A stretch of 52,499 bases of DNA from positions 1 through 52,499 of the forward strand of contig JAYMSP010000427.1 in the NCBI GenBank assembly GCA_036897095.1. The letters are read 5' to 3'. Position 1 is the first letter of the stretch. Every line of letters starts with the position of its first letter. This stretch comes from Plantago elongata. Taxonomy: Eukaryota; Streptophyta; Magnoliopsida; Lamiales; Plantaginaceae. This document shows positions 24,519 to 36,727 of this stretch, piece after piece. A program made the position numbers and the translations under genes. A model generated the notes under the pieces. That model saw nothing but the letters and a program-made list of their open reading frames with translations. It made no database searches and was not told the DNA's origin.

Positions 24519-27134
24519 ACAGATAAACAGCTAAAATCTAAACAAGCCCAGATAACTCCTTAGAACCAAAAATGCAAACTTTGGATCTGTTTCGATTTTC
24601 AGACTAATTTCAGGGCTAACCCAGATCTCCTTGTGCGAAAGGGTATGCCAAAAACTAGTTGAAAGTGAAACACAGCCAAAGTCCAAGAACCTGAAATGTA
24701 AGTTCACAGAAACAGTGTATGAAGAAGCCTTGACAACTGAGAGTTGTCTTGTGAGTCTGTGACAATAAAAAACTGAAAAGGGAAGACTGTGTCTGTGTGT
24801 ATGTGCTTGCTTGTGAGTCTGAGTATCTTTTGTTAAAGGAAATCTTGTTGCTGAACTCAAAAAAGGTAATAATGTTACGAGAAGGCCTTAGCAATAATAA
24901 GGCAATTGATTAAGGTGACTGGATGTTGACTAGTGAGACTAAATATGATGTCACTAGAAGAAATCTGCATTTGCAGAGGTGATTTAGAGGTGATTAGGAG
25001 AAATAGAAATGAATGATTATCAAGGGGAAGATGGAATGTTGGTATGAAATAGTACTACCAAGATTAGATCTGAAATCATATGATTTTCAGAGACTTCTCC
25101 CATCTTCAGCAATATAATACTTAACTGCTACATGGGCCATTTATGTTTTAAGCCATCGGTATTTTGGACAACGTGATAATACTCAATTTAAATTACGTTT
25201 TTATTTATAAAATTTACACCATTTTCTTTTCTCTTCCTCTCAAGTTAAATTTCAATTCTATTTAATTATTTTTGTAATACAAATAATCTGAGTTCATATC
25301 TATTTAAACAAACCGAACCGAGCATAATTAACTTTTGGACTATGTTTTAAGCACTATTTTGAAATGGTACTATATTTGTCAATTTACACCTAACCAAAGA
25401 TTCTTCAGCATGAATTTTCAGAGTCATTTGGCCCAGGGTCAATTAGAATCAAATTTACTGCATCATTGTCGGCATGTGGTCACCAGAACTGATTAAGATT
25501 AGGTGTAAGAATATAATATGGCTAAGTACATAGTGAATAATCATTTGTATTCACACTAGGAAAAAAATTCAATTGATACTTATCACACTTTAAAATCAAG
25601 TAACTTTACAACAATGGACCGTCTATTTTGTGAAATAGACTCACACTAAAGTGAAACCTATTTTATCATCAAAATATAACAGTATCTCAGAGTATTATAA
25701 CATCTAAATTCTTGGAAACAAATGATTAATAATATTTACAAAATCTTAAAAAAATATCAACAATACTCTAATATAAAAGTCAACCTATATAATACAATTC
25801 TCAAAATACACCACAACTATTAAGTAATTTTCATAAAATTCAACAGGTATCGGTAACCTGCAACGTCTACCTTCTCGGTTCTAGCATACATTTGGAAAGA
25901 CGAAGTGATGAAAAACAAGATTAGCCTCCTAAATCTGAAGATAAGTCTGGCAGCCTCACTCAATCTAGTTGCACATTTTTATTTAGTATTTTGGATCTTA
26001 TGTTGGCAAGTAATAGAATTGTTAGATTTTGGTAGTCTTCTAGCAGTTGAAATGTAGACGGGTCCTTACATATTTCCGCGAAGCCTCCTTTTTAATTTTG
26101 AATAATATTGGAAAATTGCCAAAATGAAAAAAAATATTCCGAAGTACCTGCGTCCAGTTTCACATACTAAACATTTAAAATGGTGAAATAAGGGTGAACA
26201 TCACCAAACACTTCTACTGGATCAAGTAGAGTGTTTAAAAGACACACACACACTATGGTCACACATATATACAAAAGTTTTATGGCATGACAAATATAAT
26301 ATTTTGGCTCAGTTAGACATGATCATATGCCACTAGTATAAGGCTGGTGACATATAGTTTGGATCATGTAACATAAACACTATCCCCTATCAAAAGGGTA
26401 TCATAACGTAACATTTCATTGTCACAACAGAGAGCTAAAACATAACATTTATCAATCACTTTAAAATACTAAATTTTAGCAATTCATCCCGAATTATCAG
26501 TTCGGTGGAAAATCTTTTATTCTTATTATTCAGAAATTAGTATTTGTAAAATATTTTTTTGAGCCAGAGACCTAAAATAATCATGCAACTATTAGATTTC
26601 CTCTATGTGATTATGTAGGTAGATTAACTAGGATCTTTTAATTATATCTACATAGTTTTTGAATATCTTTTAGAACTCTGGATTGCCAGAAATACTCAGT
26701 CAGTTAGCCAATATAAATAGGACCTCAGTGTTGAACCCTAATTATGATTTTATCAACGTCTAATTGTAAAAGAAAAAAAAAACTATTTCTAGGTGAAGCC
26801 ATGCCAAGTTTGCTTGGGGGTGTTATTAACAAGACGAAAAGCTCAGTAGTTCGTACCACAAATTACCAAATGAGAACAACGTCTCATCACACTTGAATGA
26901 AATTGTTTTTGCATTCGTCACACGCATCATAAAACATGTTTTGAATTTTCACATACTTGATATTTTTCAAATAGAATATTATACCAAGACACATATCTTG
27001 ATATAATACCATATAAATTATTTATCAAATTTTAAAACTATAAATATATGATACTGGAGAAGGCCAGAGTCTTCATAGACTAATCCTTTCACCCATAATT
27101 AAACACAACTATTGACCTTAATCATCATAAAAGT
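24519..27134. other. Mannanase 5' region and AT-rich intergenic DNA
   Basis: The 5' UTR and promoter of the mannanase gene probably lie within 24519-24900. The rest is AT-rich with scattered short open frames that look random. No domain or RNA is recognised. Confidence 0.5.
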
Positions 27135-27450
27135 TGTAACGTCCCAAAATTTCAAGTCAGGTCCAAATAACTTAAAGGGATTGAAAATGTTATTCATATC
27201 GAAAAGGTGCATCTTTCTTTTCGTGAATCCGCCTATGAAAAATCAAGTGTTAAGCGTGCTTGCTCTGGAGCAATACTAAGATGGGTGACCGACTAGAAAG
27301 TTTCCGGTTCGTGCACGAGTGAGGTCAGAGTGCTTGGGAAAGGACTTGTATTTGTACAATGGGCCATCATATCACCCCGAGAGTTGCCCATGAGTAACCG
27401 TGCCGGTCTAACGGGTCGGGTCTCGAACCGCAAGGAGCCGGGTCATTACA
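27135..27450 (+). repeat. Cassandra left LTR
   Basis: 316-bp LTR with the 5S-like segment at about 27249-27307. The end TTACA is followed after two bases by the primer-binding site. Confidence 0.9.
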
Positions 27451-27550
27451 AATGGTATAAGAGTCGTGTCAACCCAAAACCCACAAAGGGGTGGACTGTT
27501 GGTCGGGCCATGGGTTGGCGGGGACATCGCACAATTTAAGAGGGTGTATA

Positions 27551-27868
27551 TGTAAGGCCCCAGAATTTCAAGTCAGATCCAAATAGCTTAAAGGGATTGA
27601 AAATGTTACTCATATCAACAAGGTGCACCATTCTTTTCGAGAATCCACCTAGAAGAACTTCAGAGTTAAGCGTGCTTGCTCTGGATTAATCCTAAGATGT
27701 GTGATCGACTGGGAAGTATCCCGGTTCGTGCACGAGTTAGGTCAAAGTGCGTGAAAAATGACTTGTGTTTGTACAATGGAGCCATCATATCACCCCGAAA
27801 GCTGACCATGAGTAACCGTGCCGGTCCAAAGGGTCGGATCTCGACCCACAAGGGGCTGGGTCGTTGCA
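27551..27868 (+). repeat. Cassandra right LTR
   Basis: 318-bp LTR aligned with the left one throughout. The 5S-like segment lies at about 27665-27724 and the element ends TTGCA before the AAAGT duplication. Confidence 0.9.
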
Positions 27869-27873
27869 AAAGT

Positions 27874-29508
27874 AATATTTTATTGGAGAAGGCTAGGAGG
27901 TACGTGCATTGTCCAAAATCATGTTCCAATGTTCATCGCCTAATAAACCTTGACACATACCAATCTCCAATCGGCAGCTTCACAAACCAACGACATCAAC
28001 ACCCTTTTCTTATGATTTTACGTTGGTCACGATAGTCAAACTTTAGTGTTAAGGGCGTTCCCTAGCCTAAGTATCCAATAAACTCTTCGATAAACTTCTT
28101 TGAGCTTATGCCGGCTCAAATTCAATACAATAAAATTATTATAATTCGTATCAATTTAATTGTTCATAAAATAGTGACTAATAAAATCTCGTGTAACAAT
28201 TCGAGTCGACAGGCTGATAAATTCAGAATATTACAAGACATGTAACATTAGCGAGAGACATGAAAGACGAATTGATGTTTTTAATTATATTTATAATATT
28301 TACACAATATCAAGAATGTTTTATGAGAAGATATTTCATATAATTTTTATGTATATTTATATCATCAATGTTCTTGTAAAACTCCTATGTTTGTTTTGTT
28401 AATTGTAATCTTTACCCGTCCCTCTAGTCTATTTATAATATTGTCTATCAGGAGACTTATTCAAGTAGTGTATCGTCGGTTGCCACTTAGGAACATCACC
28501 TTGCACCGCATTTTTGTGGTATTGGGGGTATCTCCTCCATTGTGATCTTCGTTTTCGACTTTGTCCGCGACCCGTCACTCTCGGCTAGACTTCGGCTTGG
28601 ACATACTAGACGATGGAGGTGGGCAAGATTACAACGATGTACACTATTTCGGTTGGTTGACTTTGTTCTCTCATGAAATTGAAGGTTTTGTTCCTTGATT
28701 GCACCTTAAATTTCTTATCACTTGCTTGTGTACGAGCATAGGGTGTAGGGGTATTGGTTATCATTCAATTAGTGATATTTTGTGGAATTGATGATTTTGG
28801 AACTTATGACTATACCTTAAATTTCTTGTCATTTACTCTCATAAGTATAGGTGTAGGGGTGTTGGCTACACCGAAATGATCTTTGTTTAATTTGTATTGA
28901 AGGATGGAACATATGATCTTATCTTACTTTTTTTGCCACTTACTTTTTTTTATAATAAGCCTAGAGTGGAGGGGTAATGGTCAGTTCGTCAATCTTTGTA
29001 CTATAGTCTCTTAGAAAATTGGTACTCATTTGCTTTGCCTGGAGAATTTGTTACATTGGAGGCCAACTATTGATGATGTATTGGGCTGATGCTCTTAGGC
29101 CAGCATGAAAGAACCTACTGATCTTGATGATACTGTTTGATGCTTGTAGACAAGGTGTAGGCTATATCAGATGATGTGGTTTAGACGATTCGGTTTCTCT
29201 TTCCGCAAAATGTCGTTTAACTGAGATATCAGAATTTAACCCTTTTGCCTCAACAACAGGTAAATCCGGCTCCATCTCTTTACACAACGTAACCAGCTCA
29301 ACTTGCAATTATAAATTTAACCGACTAGTACGTAGTAAGAATCCTCCATTTCAATCACATGAGAAGAGGCAACTCAAGTAGGAGTGGGAGTAGGAGCATC
29401 ACCATACACCATTTAGAAAAAAAGATTAAAATAGAGAGTAAAAAAGAAAAGCTTAAAGTACTTGAAAGAAAACGAAAACACATTACATTACATTAGGTAG
29501 AAACCTGA
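27874..29508. other. Intergenic, possible retrotransposon debris
   Basis: No intact gene. Around 28730-28990 the phrase GGTGTAGGGGT(A/G)TTGG recurs in loosely repeated blocks. DNA near 29240-29410 could be internal sequence of the LTR remnant to its right, but no protein domain can be read. Confidence 0.4.
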
Positions 29509-29520
29509 AGTTCTGGTGTC

Positions 29521-29841
29521 ATGTTAAAATTCAAACACGATGAAATAAGTAGAATTTGAAGGGAAAAACTTCGTTGTATTTACTTGAATTAGTTGTACAA
29601 GGCTTTAAGAAAAATCCTAACTACAAGTGCCTATTTATATTACTAAATTTGTCAGATTCTTACACTCTACTTTACATTTCAGCGCTGACAAATATACATT
29701 AATATACTAGGAAACAAAGTCTTAAAGAACTAGACATGAAGGTTATTGATCGAACCGTCAATTTCTCATCCTAGGCTCTGATGTCTTCGTACAATCTCTG
29801 CAAATCTGTTGCAGAGGTACAAGACGCTATGTTATCATGTT
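29521..29841 (-). mobile_element. Possible solo or truncated Copia-type LTR
   Basis: On the minus strand this segment runs TGATAACATAG… to …TTTTAACA. It is followed at 29509-29520 by TGACACCAGAAC, a degraded match to the Met-tRNA primer-binding site TGGTATCAGAGC. That order (LTR end, then primer-binding site) is typical of Copia elements. No second LTR or coding domain was identified, so the call is tentative. Confidence 0.35.
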
Positions 29842-30144
29842 AGAGCATGATCCTTGCTACCTCCATAATCTGCCTTCTTAGTTCGTAGATCCTCCATACG
29901 TGTTATATTTGATTGGTTCAGAGTTTTTCCGGTTTTACTCGTTTGATCTGAAACTTTTGCTTTCTCTCAGACAAGTCCTCAATATTTTTGGTGCGTCTCC
30001 CTCAAATTCTTGTACTTTCAAATTATTTTCACTTTATCCTTTTGTATTATCATTTTTAGTACTTTTATTTGTTTAGTTTTCAAATAATAATAAAACTCAT
30101 CTTTAACCACATATATTTTGACACATGTAATTTTTCACTCAATT

Positions 30145-30400
30145 AATATTTCACGATCCCGCCACTTATAGGTCGAGGGCCAGCAAGGTGACTCATTAAT
30201 GTCCCACACAAATCTTGTTGATATGATATTATCCGTTTGGGTCAAAATCCGCACGAATTTTCTCTTGGTATCACCCAAAAGGTCTCATGTTGGTGGTACC
30301 CTTCATCATTTCACTCTAAACCGATGTGGGGCGTTGGGTATTATTATCTACCCCTTAAATCTTCAACGGCCTCGTCTAGAGTACAGTTTCTTCCAGGATT
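30145..30400. repeat. Dispersed-repeat-like segment
   Basis: Contains a phrase order that I recall from many plant intergenic regions: TGATATTATCCGTTTGGGTC, then ACCCAAAAGGTCTCATG, then CCGATGTGGGG. It is likely a fragment of a common dispersed element, class unresolved. Confidence 0.35.
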
Positions 30401-30606
30401 AACATAGTCATTTTAACACTCATTTAACATATGACATTAACTTGATTTTATTATGCTTCACAAAGTTTCATTAATAAATATGGAGAGGGGACTTATCCTG
30501 TTGGTTGAGTCGGTTCGACAAAGTATGGATGAGTACCGATGAGAGGCTAGTCGGATTGTTGGAAGGAGCTAGCTAGTAATTCGGATTGAAGATGAATGAG
30601 AAATTA

Positions 30607-30673
30607 ATGCACAAATAGACCGCTTGTAATTATTATATTAATGTACAAATAGATCGCTTGTAATTATTAATAC
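30607..30673. repeat. Short tandem duplication
   Basis: Two units of about 34 bp (AATG-ACAAATAGA-CGCTTG, each followed by TAATTATTA), differing at a few sites. Confidence 0.8.
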
Positions 30674-32085
30674 AAAGATATTTGCAAGGAAGTTGTGATG
30701 ATTTTGGATAAAATAAATGTAAATATATAGATAAAAAGGTGTGAAAGAAGAGGTTTGAACTTTAAAGGTTGTTTATTCCAGTAAAAAGGAAATTGAGAAA
30801 ATGATGTTTGGTTTTGAATTGAGAATTGTAATTGAATTTCAATTCAATTTCAAAACCAAAACACACTATTTATGTTTGGTGAGGTTTGAACTCATGTCTA
30901 ACGGGTGGAAAGACACAACTCATACCAAATGGGCTGGCAGAGATTGTGTCCATTTGTGAACAACTTTTGTTTCTACAGTTTGTCCCAGGACCCAAATAGC
31001 CTTTGTGAACATTTGCTTCATTTCCACATCTTTTTTATATTTATATATAGGACTCTCCTACTTCATTTTAAACATAAACATCCAAAAATTCAAATTAATC
31101 ACTCCAGATTATTATCCACCTATTATCTATATTGATACTTGACGGGTGTTGGATATACTTCAGTTCTGAATTATTTATTCTAGTACTTTGTCGAGTTAGT
31201 TGTTCGAGTGCTTGAACTCTAGTTCACCATTATTGTTCTTGAGAGACTATTTGTTAATAAATCGTGAGCATTCGAAACGGTATAATAAAGTTTTAAGAAA
31301 ATAGGTCCAGTCTTTTGTCAACAGTATAAATATTTTATTTTGTGTTACATTTTAAATATTCATTTTCAATTCACTACCCACCCGTCGATATATACGGAAG
31401 GTATCCATAATTGACATCCTAGGTTGCATTCTATTTCCAATTTTCTACCAATGGGTAACATGTAGTGCAGTATATTGTACGTGTAATATATCCTTTACAG
31501 GTTGTAGTTGTACTGTACACCACCGATTGCTTTACTTTTACTCATGACTTTGAATTGGTATCATATTTATTCCCAATCTCGTGCTGGTGTTCTTAATTCT
31601 TCTGACTGTGTTTCCAAGATCTTGCAGAACTCTTCCCTCTTTTGATCACAATTGCATATGGAGCCATATTCAATGATTTTCACCTGCAAGTTCCAAATCA
31701 TCACTATCTAAACAACATTCCAAGTTTCCAACCATCATCATTTCTTACAGACCAAGTATAACAACATGGTCTAAACAAAACTTGCCTGAATGACCAAAGA
31801 ATCATCATATCATACTAGTAATAAATATTCCTCCTTTCCTTTTTTAACTCACATAATATCCCACTCAGATATTACAACAGAACAATTGTCAATATCTTCA
31901 TCTTCATCAACTAACAAACAAAAATTACAACAATAACAAGAACAACATCCATAAATTTACAGTCGAGTAAAAACAGGAGTAGATCTGGATCCCAAATTAG
32001 TACTGATAGTAGTAGTAGTCTAATTAGTACGATTACTCGTCTGGATATTAGTCGCATAAGCGGATACCAATCATGAACAAACGGA
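30674..32085. other. Intergenic, no gene seen
   Basis: AT-rich; the right part probably contains the 3' UTR of the neighbouring minus-strand membrane-protein gene. The open frame at 30905-31135 has no recognisable domain. Confidence 0.45.
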
Positions 32086-32598
32086 TCAAAATTCAATTGA
32101 TTCTTGTTTCTTCTTCCTAAGAAGCGCGAAATAACCCAGAAGAGCACAAACAGCAGCAACGACATTTCCTTCCTTAATCAACACTTTAACCACAGACCCG
32201 GCAATCTCACCCGTCAATTTCTTCCCTTCCACAACCAGAGTCTTCCTCGGCTTCCCGCAGAAAGTCAACAGCACCAAGACCGATATCCACGTCACCAGAG
32301 TCGCCGGAACCGCCACGGCGAGAGCGGCGACCATCGACAGCACACCAAACGCGGCGCCGAGGAGAACGGAGGCGTAGAGGGCGGCGAAGTAGGAGGAGGA
32401 AGATGGTGGTGGTTTGGATTCGTACCAGGAAAGGGCGGAATTGAGGAGGTTCCAGGAAAGGGATAAGAGGATTGTGTAAACGAAGACGAAGAGGAATACC
32501 CAAGTGCGACGTTTGCTCATCAGGTTTAGGACCAGAGGCATGGAGGTGGTGGATGAGTAGATGATGGGTTGGTGTTGTTCTGAGATTGTTTGGGCCAT
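32086..32598 (-). CDS. Small multi-pass membrane protein, uncharacterised
   Basis: Single-exon gene, 170 aa. After a polar N-terminus the sequence has a hydrophobic segment at about 33-53 (WVFLFVFVYTILLSLSW), then two more at about 72-98 and 100-118, and a fourth at about 146-160 before a basic KKK tail near the C-terminus. This suggests four membrane spans. Codon use is GC-richer than in the flanking DNA, and the frame is uninterrupted over 513 bp, which supports a real gene. I recognise the general look of a conserved plant transmembrane protein but no named family or function. Its location could be the ER, plasma membrane or an organelle; no targeting motif decides this. Confidence 0.75.
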   Translation of the reverse strand: MAQTISEQHQPIIYSSTTSMPLVLNLMSKRRTWVFLFVFVYTILLSLSWNLLNSALSWYESKPPPSSSSYFAALYASVLLGAAFGVLSMVAALAVAVPATLVTWISVLVLLTFCGKPRKTLVVEGKKLTGEIAGSVVKVLIKEGNVVAAVCALLGYFALLRKKKQESIEF

Positions 32599-32939
32599 GG
32601 AGTTAATTCAATTCTGATTCTGATTTGATTGTGCACTGGGGTTTACTGTACAAGACCAAGACCAAGGCAAGAAGATGGGTCACCCTTTTTCTTTCTTACT
32701 TTTCTTCAATTCAATCAATCACTCGTACTTCCTTTTTGTGCTGCCTTTGTTTACTAAGTGAACAGTCCACATTTTGGTATTCAATTGTATTTCCGCTACT
32801 GCCTATGTACTTTTACAGGACGCGCTCAAAACATACTCTTCCCGAAATGCGTATTAAATTGTTAACTTTTGTAATACCCATAACTTATTACGTTACTTCA
32901 TACCTTACTAAAAAAGGTAATTGCTCCATCACTAATAAA

Positions 32940-33273
32940 TACATCATCCGTCTCAAAATAAATATCATGTATTCTTTTTATATCCGTCCTATTGTAAATA
33001 TCATATTTCTATTTTTGACAACACTTTTAACTCAATTACACCTCATGTACACTTGTCCCCCAACATTTTCACTGCACATTAAATTCCGTGCCCAAAATCA
33101 AATGGACATTTATTCTGGGACATCTCAACTTTACACATAATTAAACTTTTTGCCACTAAAAATACACTTTCTTCTACCTTCTTCATTTTTTATCATTACT
33201 TTAATTTTTCGCATAAATTATACGTCAACCCTAAAGTCCCTAATGTATGAAGTTCTTTGAGATGGAGGGAATA
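32940..33273. mobile_element. MITE, family 2
   Basis: Ends TACATCATCCGTCTCAAAAT and, as complement of the right end, TATTCCCTCCATCTCAAAGA. Both sides carry TA, the length is about 334 bp and there is no coding frame of note. The right half resembles 49540-49652 (ACGTCAAC…CTAATGTATGAAGTT…GGAGGGA). Confidence 0.7.
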
Positions 33274-33730
33274 CGTTCGAATAGATAGCTTTGGATAACG
33301 TCTTCTCTCTTGGTGTCACTTTACTTGGTTCCTTATGAGATTAGAATCTTGTGTTCGAACTCGTAATCCGGGTCAGACCTTCATGGTCTCCGACCATGAA
33401 TTGGTTCGGACCTTCTGTCTTCAAGGTCTAGTCCGTCCGGAGCTCTGCTTTAGGATGTTCGGATCTCGGATGATTTTATGGTCGGACCTTGAGGTCATGG
33501 GCCTTCGACAACCTAAAACACCTTAGGACTTGTTCCAAAGTCATCTATGAGGGATTACACACAATGTGATAAAATATAAAATTGATGAAAAATTAATCTA
33601 GTGGAAAAAGTGTAATTTGTGTGTAAGATAATATTAATATTTATTACTTTTTGGATGTGATTAAGTTTTATTTTTTAATAATGTATGAAATTATGTGGTA
33701 CGACTTTACAATATAAAGTTATGCTAGACG

Positions 33731-33799
<69 letters not shown>

Positions 33800-34200
33800 T
33801 TTATTATTATTATATTAGTAGAATAGACGTCACGCGTTATGCGTATGAAGTTGTGTATTCCGGTCTTATTTTATAATTGACCGAACTTGGATATTCAAAT
33901 TAAATTTAAAGGATAACGAATTTTTTTAAATAATATAAAAGTCTATATCTACTAACATTATTATTCCATCCTCCCATCATTAAAGAAATAACGAATTGGA
34001 GAACTCATGGGGAAAAAAAACCATTTTTTCTCTAAGCTACATAATACGTAGGATTATTTATATCACTCATATTCACAAAAGATTGTAACTCTCGTTTACA
34101 TTAATTACTTTTACAAATATTTAACGCACCATTAATTATCCTTGTTTATGATTAGGGAGTACTACTATCATTTTACATGTGTCTGTTGTAATATACCTTT
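33274..34200. other. Intergenic, includes TAA microsatellite
   Basis: No gene supported. The part near 33340-33520 is GC-richer and repeats TCGGACCTT-type phrases, perhaps debris of a repeat. The remainder is AT-rich. Confidence 0.45.
33733..33799. repeat. TAA microsatellite
   Basis: About 22 perfect TAA units, followed directly by a short TTA run of opposite sense. Confidence 0.97.
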
Positions 34201-34230
34201 AATACTCGTATTCTTTTTTGGTTCTTCCAG

Positions 34231-35339
34231 GATGCATACGAGGACAACAGTCCAATTGTATATCAATTTGTACAATCAAATAAAGAAGACCAGGGAGAAA
34301 ACTTGTAAGTATCTCTGTTTTGGTTTTACCTTTTATTTAGTGTTCCAGTTTATTTTAATTGTAAGTATCTCTGTTTTGATTTTACCTTTTATTTAGTGTT
34401 CCAGTTTATTTTAATTGTAAGTACCGTTGTTATAGTTCTCATACATATTATTATATTTTAAGTAACAACGTTAGTGCTTTTTAACATTTGGTGAAAATAT
34501 TTATGAATTTAATTTTTGCAAATATTTTGTCATAATTGTAAGACATTGTTATAGTTTCAGAATACACTATTATGATTTTAAGTACCAATATTGTCGTTTT
34601 AGCCTGGGTTGAATGTTCTAAATGTTATTGATTAAACACAAATGTTATAGTTTCAAGATCTATTATTGTAGATTTAAGCAACACGTTGGTGTTTTTTAGC
34701 CTATGATGAAATATTTATGATTTGAATTTTACAAATGTTTTGTTATAATTTTTAAAGGTATTATTATAGTTTTGAGATGCACTATTATGTGTTAAGCATC
34801 AATGTTGTTGCTTTGAACCTGTGTTGCATGCACATATGCTTAATTATAGTTTTAAAAGGTGTTTTTGTGATTTTAAGATACACTGTCATGGTTAATGTTA
34901 CTATACTTATCTTATTTTAAGTAGTTGCATGATATTGTTTATAGCAAATATGTTATAGGCATAAAACATATTGGTGTAGTTTTAAACAATGAACGTTAGT
35001 GTTTTAGCTTCGTCGAGATACTTATGATTTATTTTTTTGTAAATATTTTGTTATAGTTTTAAGAGGCACATTTATGATTTTATGTATCAATATCACTGTT
35101 TTTAACTTGTGCTGCGTGATCCTGATTTGTTATAGTTTTAAAATGCATTGTTATGATTTTACGTATCAATGTTATTGTTTTTATCATGTGTTGCACATTT
35201 CTTCTTTGTTTTCAAGCATCAATATGATAGTTTTAATTAGAGGTGTTATGGTTTTACCTAAGTTAGTGAATGTTTTATGCAGGTGTGGTGATGACATCAA
35301 GTTGAATGATATGTCTCTCATTTATGAAAGTTATCAATG
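34231..35339 (+). pseudogene. Possible two-exon gene fragment of unknown origin
   Basis: An exon-like segment at 34231-34303 follows a good acceptor (TTCTTCCAG) and reads DAYEDNSPIVYQFVQSNKED then QGENL before GTAAGT. A second at 35283-35339 follows TTTATGCAG, and joining keeps the frame to read CGDDIKLNDMSLIYESYQ then stop. The intervening 980 bp are repetitive. I do not recognise the family. No start codon or upstream exon was found, so this is probably a captured or decayed fragment. Confidence 0.3.
34304..35250. repeat. Minisatellite: 56-bp tandem units plus degenerate ~100-bp units
   Basis: Two almost identical 56-bp units start at 34304 and 34360 (TGTAAGTATCTCTGTTTTG…), and a partial third starts at 34416. 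From about 34430 a looser unit of roughly 80-120 bp recurs with the phrase GTTATAGTTTTAAGA, then a TTATGATTTTAAGTATCAAT block, then GTTGTTTTA-CCTGTGTTG. At least eight imperfect copies are visible. Confidence 0.85.
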
Positions 35340-35340
35340 A

Positions 35341-35988
35341 AGTATTGAAGCAACAAGCACATGCAATAAGAGATAGAAAACTGAAGGTCACCAAATTTGA
35401 CCGGAAAAATAAGTTTATTTTAACAAGTCAATGTATTTTCATAAAAAACGCCGAATAAACATTTATTATATTTTTTCTCAAAAATAGATGTTTCAAAATC
35501 TTTGAATGGTTAAATGTTCAAGTAGCTTATTTTAAGCTTGTTTATTGTTGGTTTAATGGCTTCTTTGAAATTTTTAGATTTGTTTAATGGTTGTTTAATT
35601 AATGTATTAGATTGTCACTTTAAACTATAACAAATCAACATAAAAATATCATGTAGGTCCTTAAAATCATCACATTATATATTTAAAAATTAATAAAGAA
35701 GAATAAAACTGTAAATGAAAACATACATTACCGACGCATTAAAACCATCATATAATCTTTTAAAAGTTAATAAAACACGTTAAAACTTTGGCGGAAACTT
35801 TTAATATTAACAATTTAAAATCAAAACATAACCTATTGAAATTATAATGAATAATATGTGTCTCGACGATTTTTTTAAAAACTTGACCGGTCAGACCGCT
35901 AAAACTTAAAAATCGTAAAAAAAACCAGGACTTTCTAATATTTTAGGAAATTCTTCCCTTTTCTAAGACTTTGGCTATATTCAGTTCC
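35341..35988. other. Intergenic, no gene seen
   Basis: AT-rich, with no recognisable coding or RNA feature. Confidence 0.5.
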
Positions 35989-36238
35989 TAGCTCCTGCTC
36001 TCTCCGTTCCGATTTGAAAGTCTTGCTTTCAATTTTGAGTTGTTCCGGTTTGAAAGTTTCGCTTTCTTAAATAAAAAAATTCTCCTACTTTATACATAAT
36101 CTCTCATATTTTATTTATTATTTATTCTACTTTATCAAATCTCATTCATAATTTATTACATTCTTTTCTACTTTATCACTTTTTATTTAAAATTTGTGTC
36201 CGGTTCCATGGAACATTCAAATTGGGAGGGAGGGAGTA
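35989..36238. mobile_element. Stowaway-like MITE, family 1 copy
   Basis: The left end has CTCTCCGTTCCGATTTGAAA then GTCTTGC and CCGGTTTGAAAGTTTCGC, matching the MITE at 15426-15672. The right end (AAATTGGGAGGGAGGGAGTA) is an imperfect inverted partner. Confidence 0.8.
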
Positions 36239-36727
36239 TATATTAATTTATACATGTACGCGATCAGTTTGATTCATTAACATCATATTTTTTGGCGACA
36301 AGAATATCGTTTATGTATTCGTGCTGAGTCTAGATATATTTTGGGAGTTTTGCAATACTTTAATACGCGTTGAGTGGTTTTGTATGCATAATAACAAGCT
36401 GCTGATGGATGTTGAATCCAATTCTTTCCTCACACCTATTATTGATTATGGCACTGTTAGTTCAGTCAACTTCATCTGTCATCACTACAAAATACTAGGA
36501 GAAGTAGGCATACACATTGCCAACGATACATCAAACTATCATACATCATACTACTGTCGACTGAGTTATAGCTAATATAACTCTCAAAGCTAATATAACT
36601 CTCAAAGAAGATCAATTGATTACTACTTGTTACAAATTTCCAGCAAGATAGAAGGTCTTGAGGTTCTTGAGATCTGTCAATATTCAAAATCTTCATCTTC
36701 TTTTCACACTCCAAAATCACAAAGAAG

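Larger units (their letters stand above)
27135..27868 (+). mobile_element. Cassandra TRIM retrotransposon, complete
   Basis: A non-autonomous LTR element of 734 bp. LTRs at 27135-27450 and 27551-27868 start TGTAA and end CA. Each carries a 5S-rRNA-like block (GTTAAGCGTGCTTG-CTCTGG, then AAGATGGGTGACCG or the variant AAGATGTGTGATCG), the hallmark of Cassandra, whose LTRs hold Pol III 5S promoter elements. The internal part begins with TGGTATAAGAG, a methionine-tRNA primer-binding site, and ends with an A/G-rich tract (TTTAAGAGGG). It encodes no protein. Perfect 5-bp target duplications AAAGT lie at 27130-27134 and 27869-27873. The two LTRs differ at many sites, so the insertion is not recent. 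Confidence 0.95.

Noticed and set aside
27249..27310. Genuine 5S rRNA gene
   Set aside because: Only the internal promoter-like half of 5S is present, mutated, within LTRs and duplicated with them.
27330..28035. ORFs across the Cassandra LTRs
   Set aside because: Cassandra is non-coding; these frames lie over the 5S-like and LTR sequence.
32104..32503. Plus- and minus-strand overlapping ORFs across the membrane-protein gene
   Set aside because: Alternative frames of a GC-rich real gene; arginine/glutamate-rich nonsense composition.
33283..33365. Possible third SINE (TGGATAACGTCTT…GTTCGAACT)
   Set aside because: A B-box-like word is present, but the A box is poor and there is no tail or flanking duplication.
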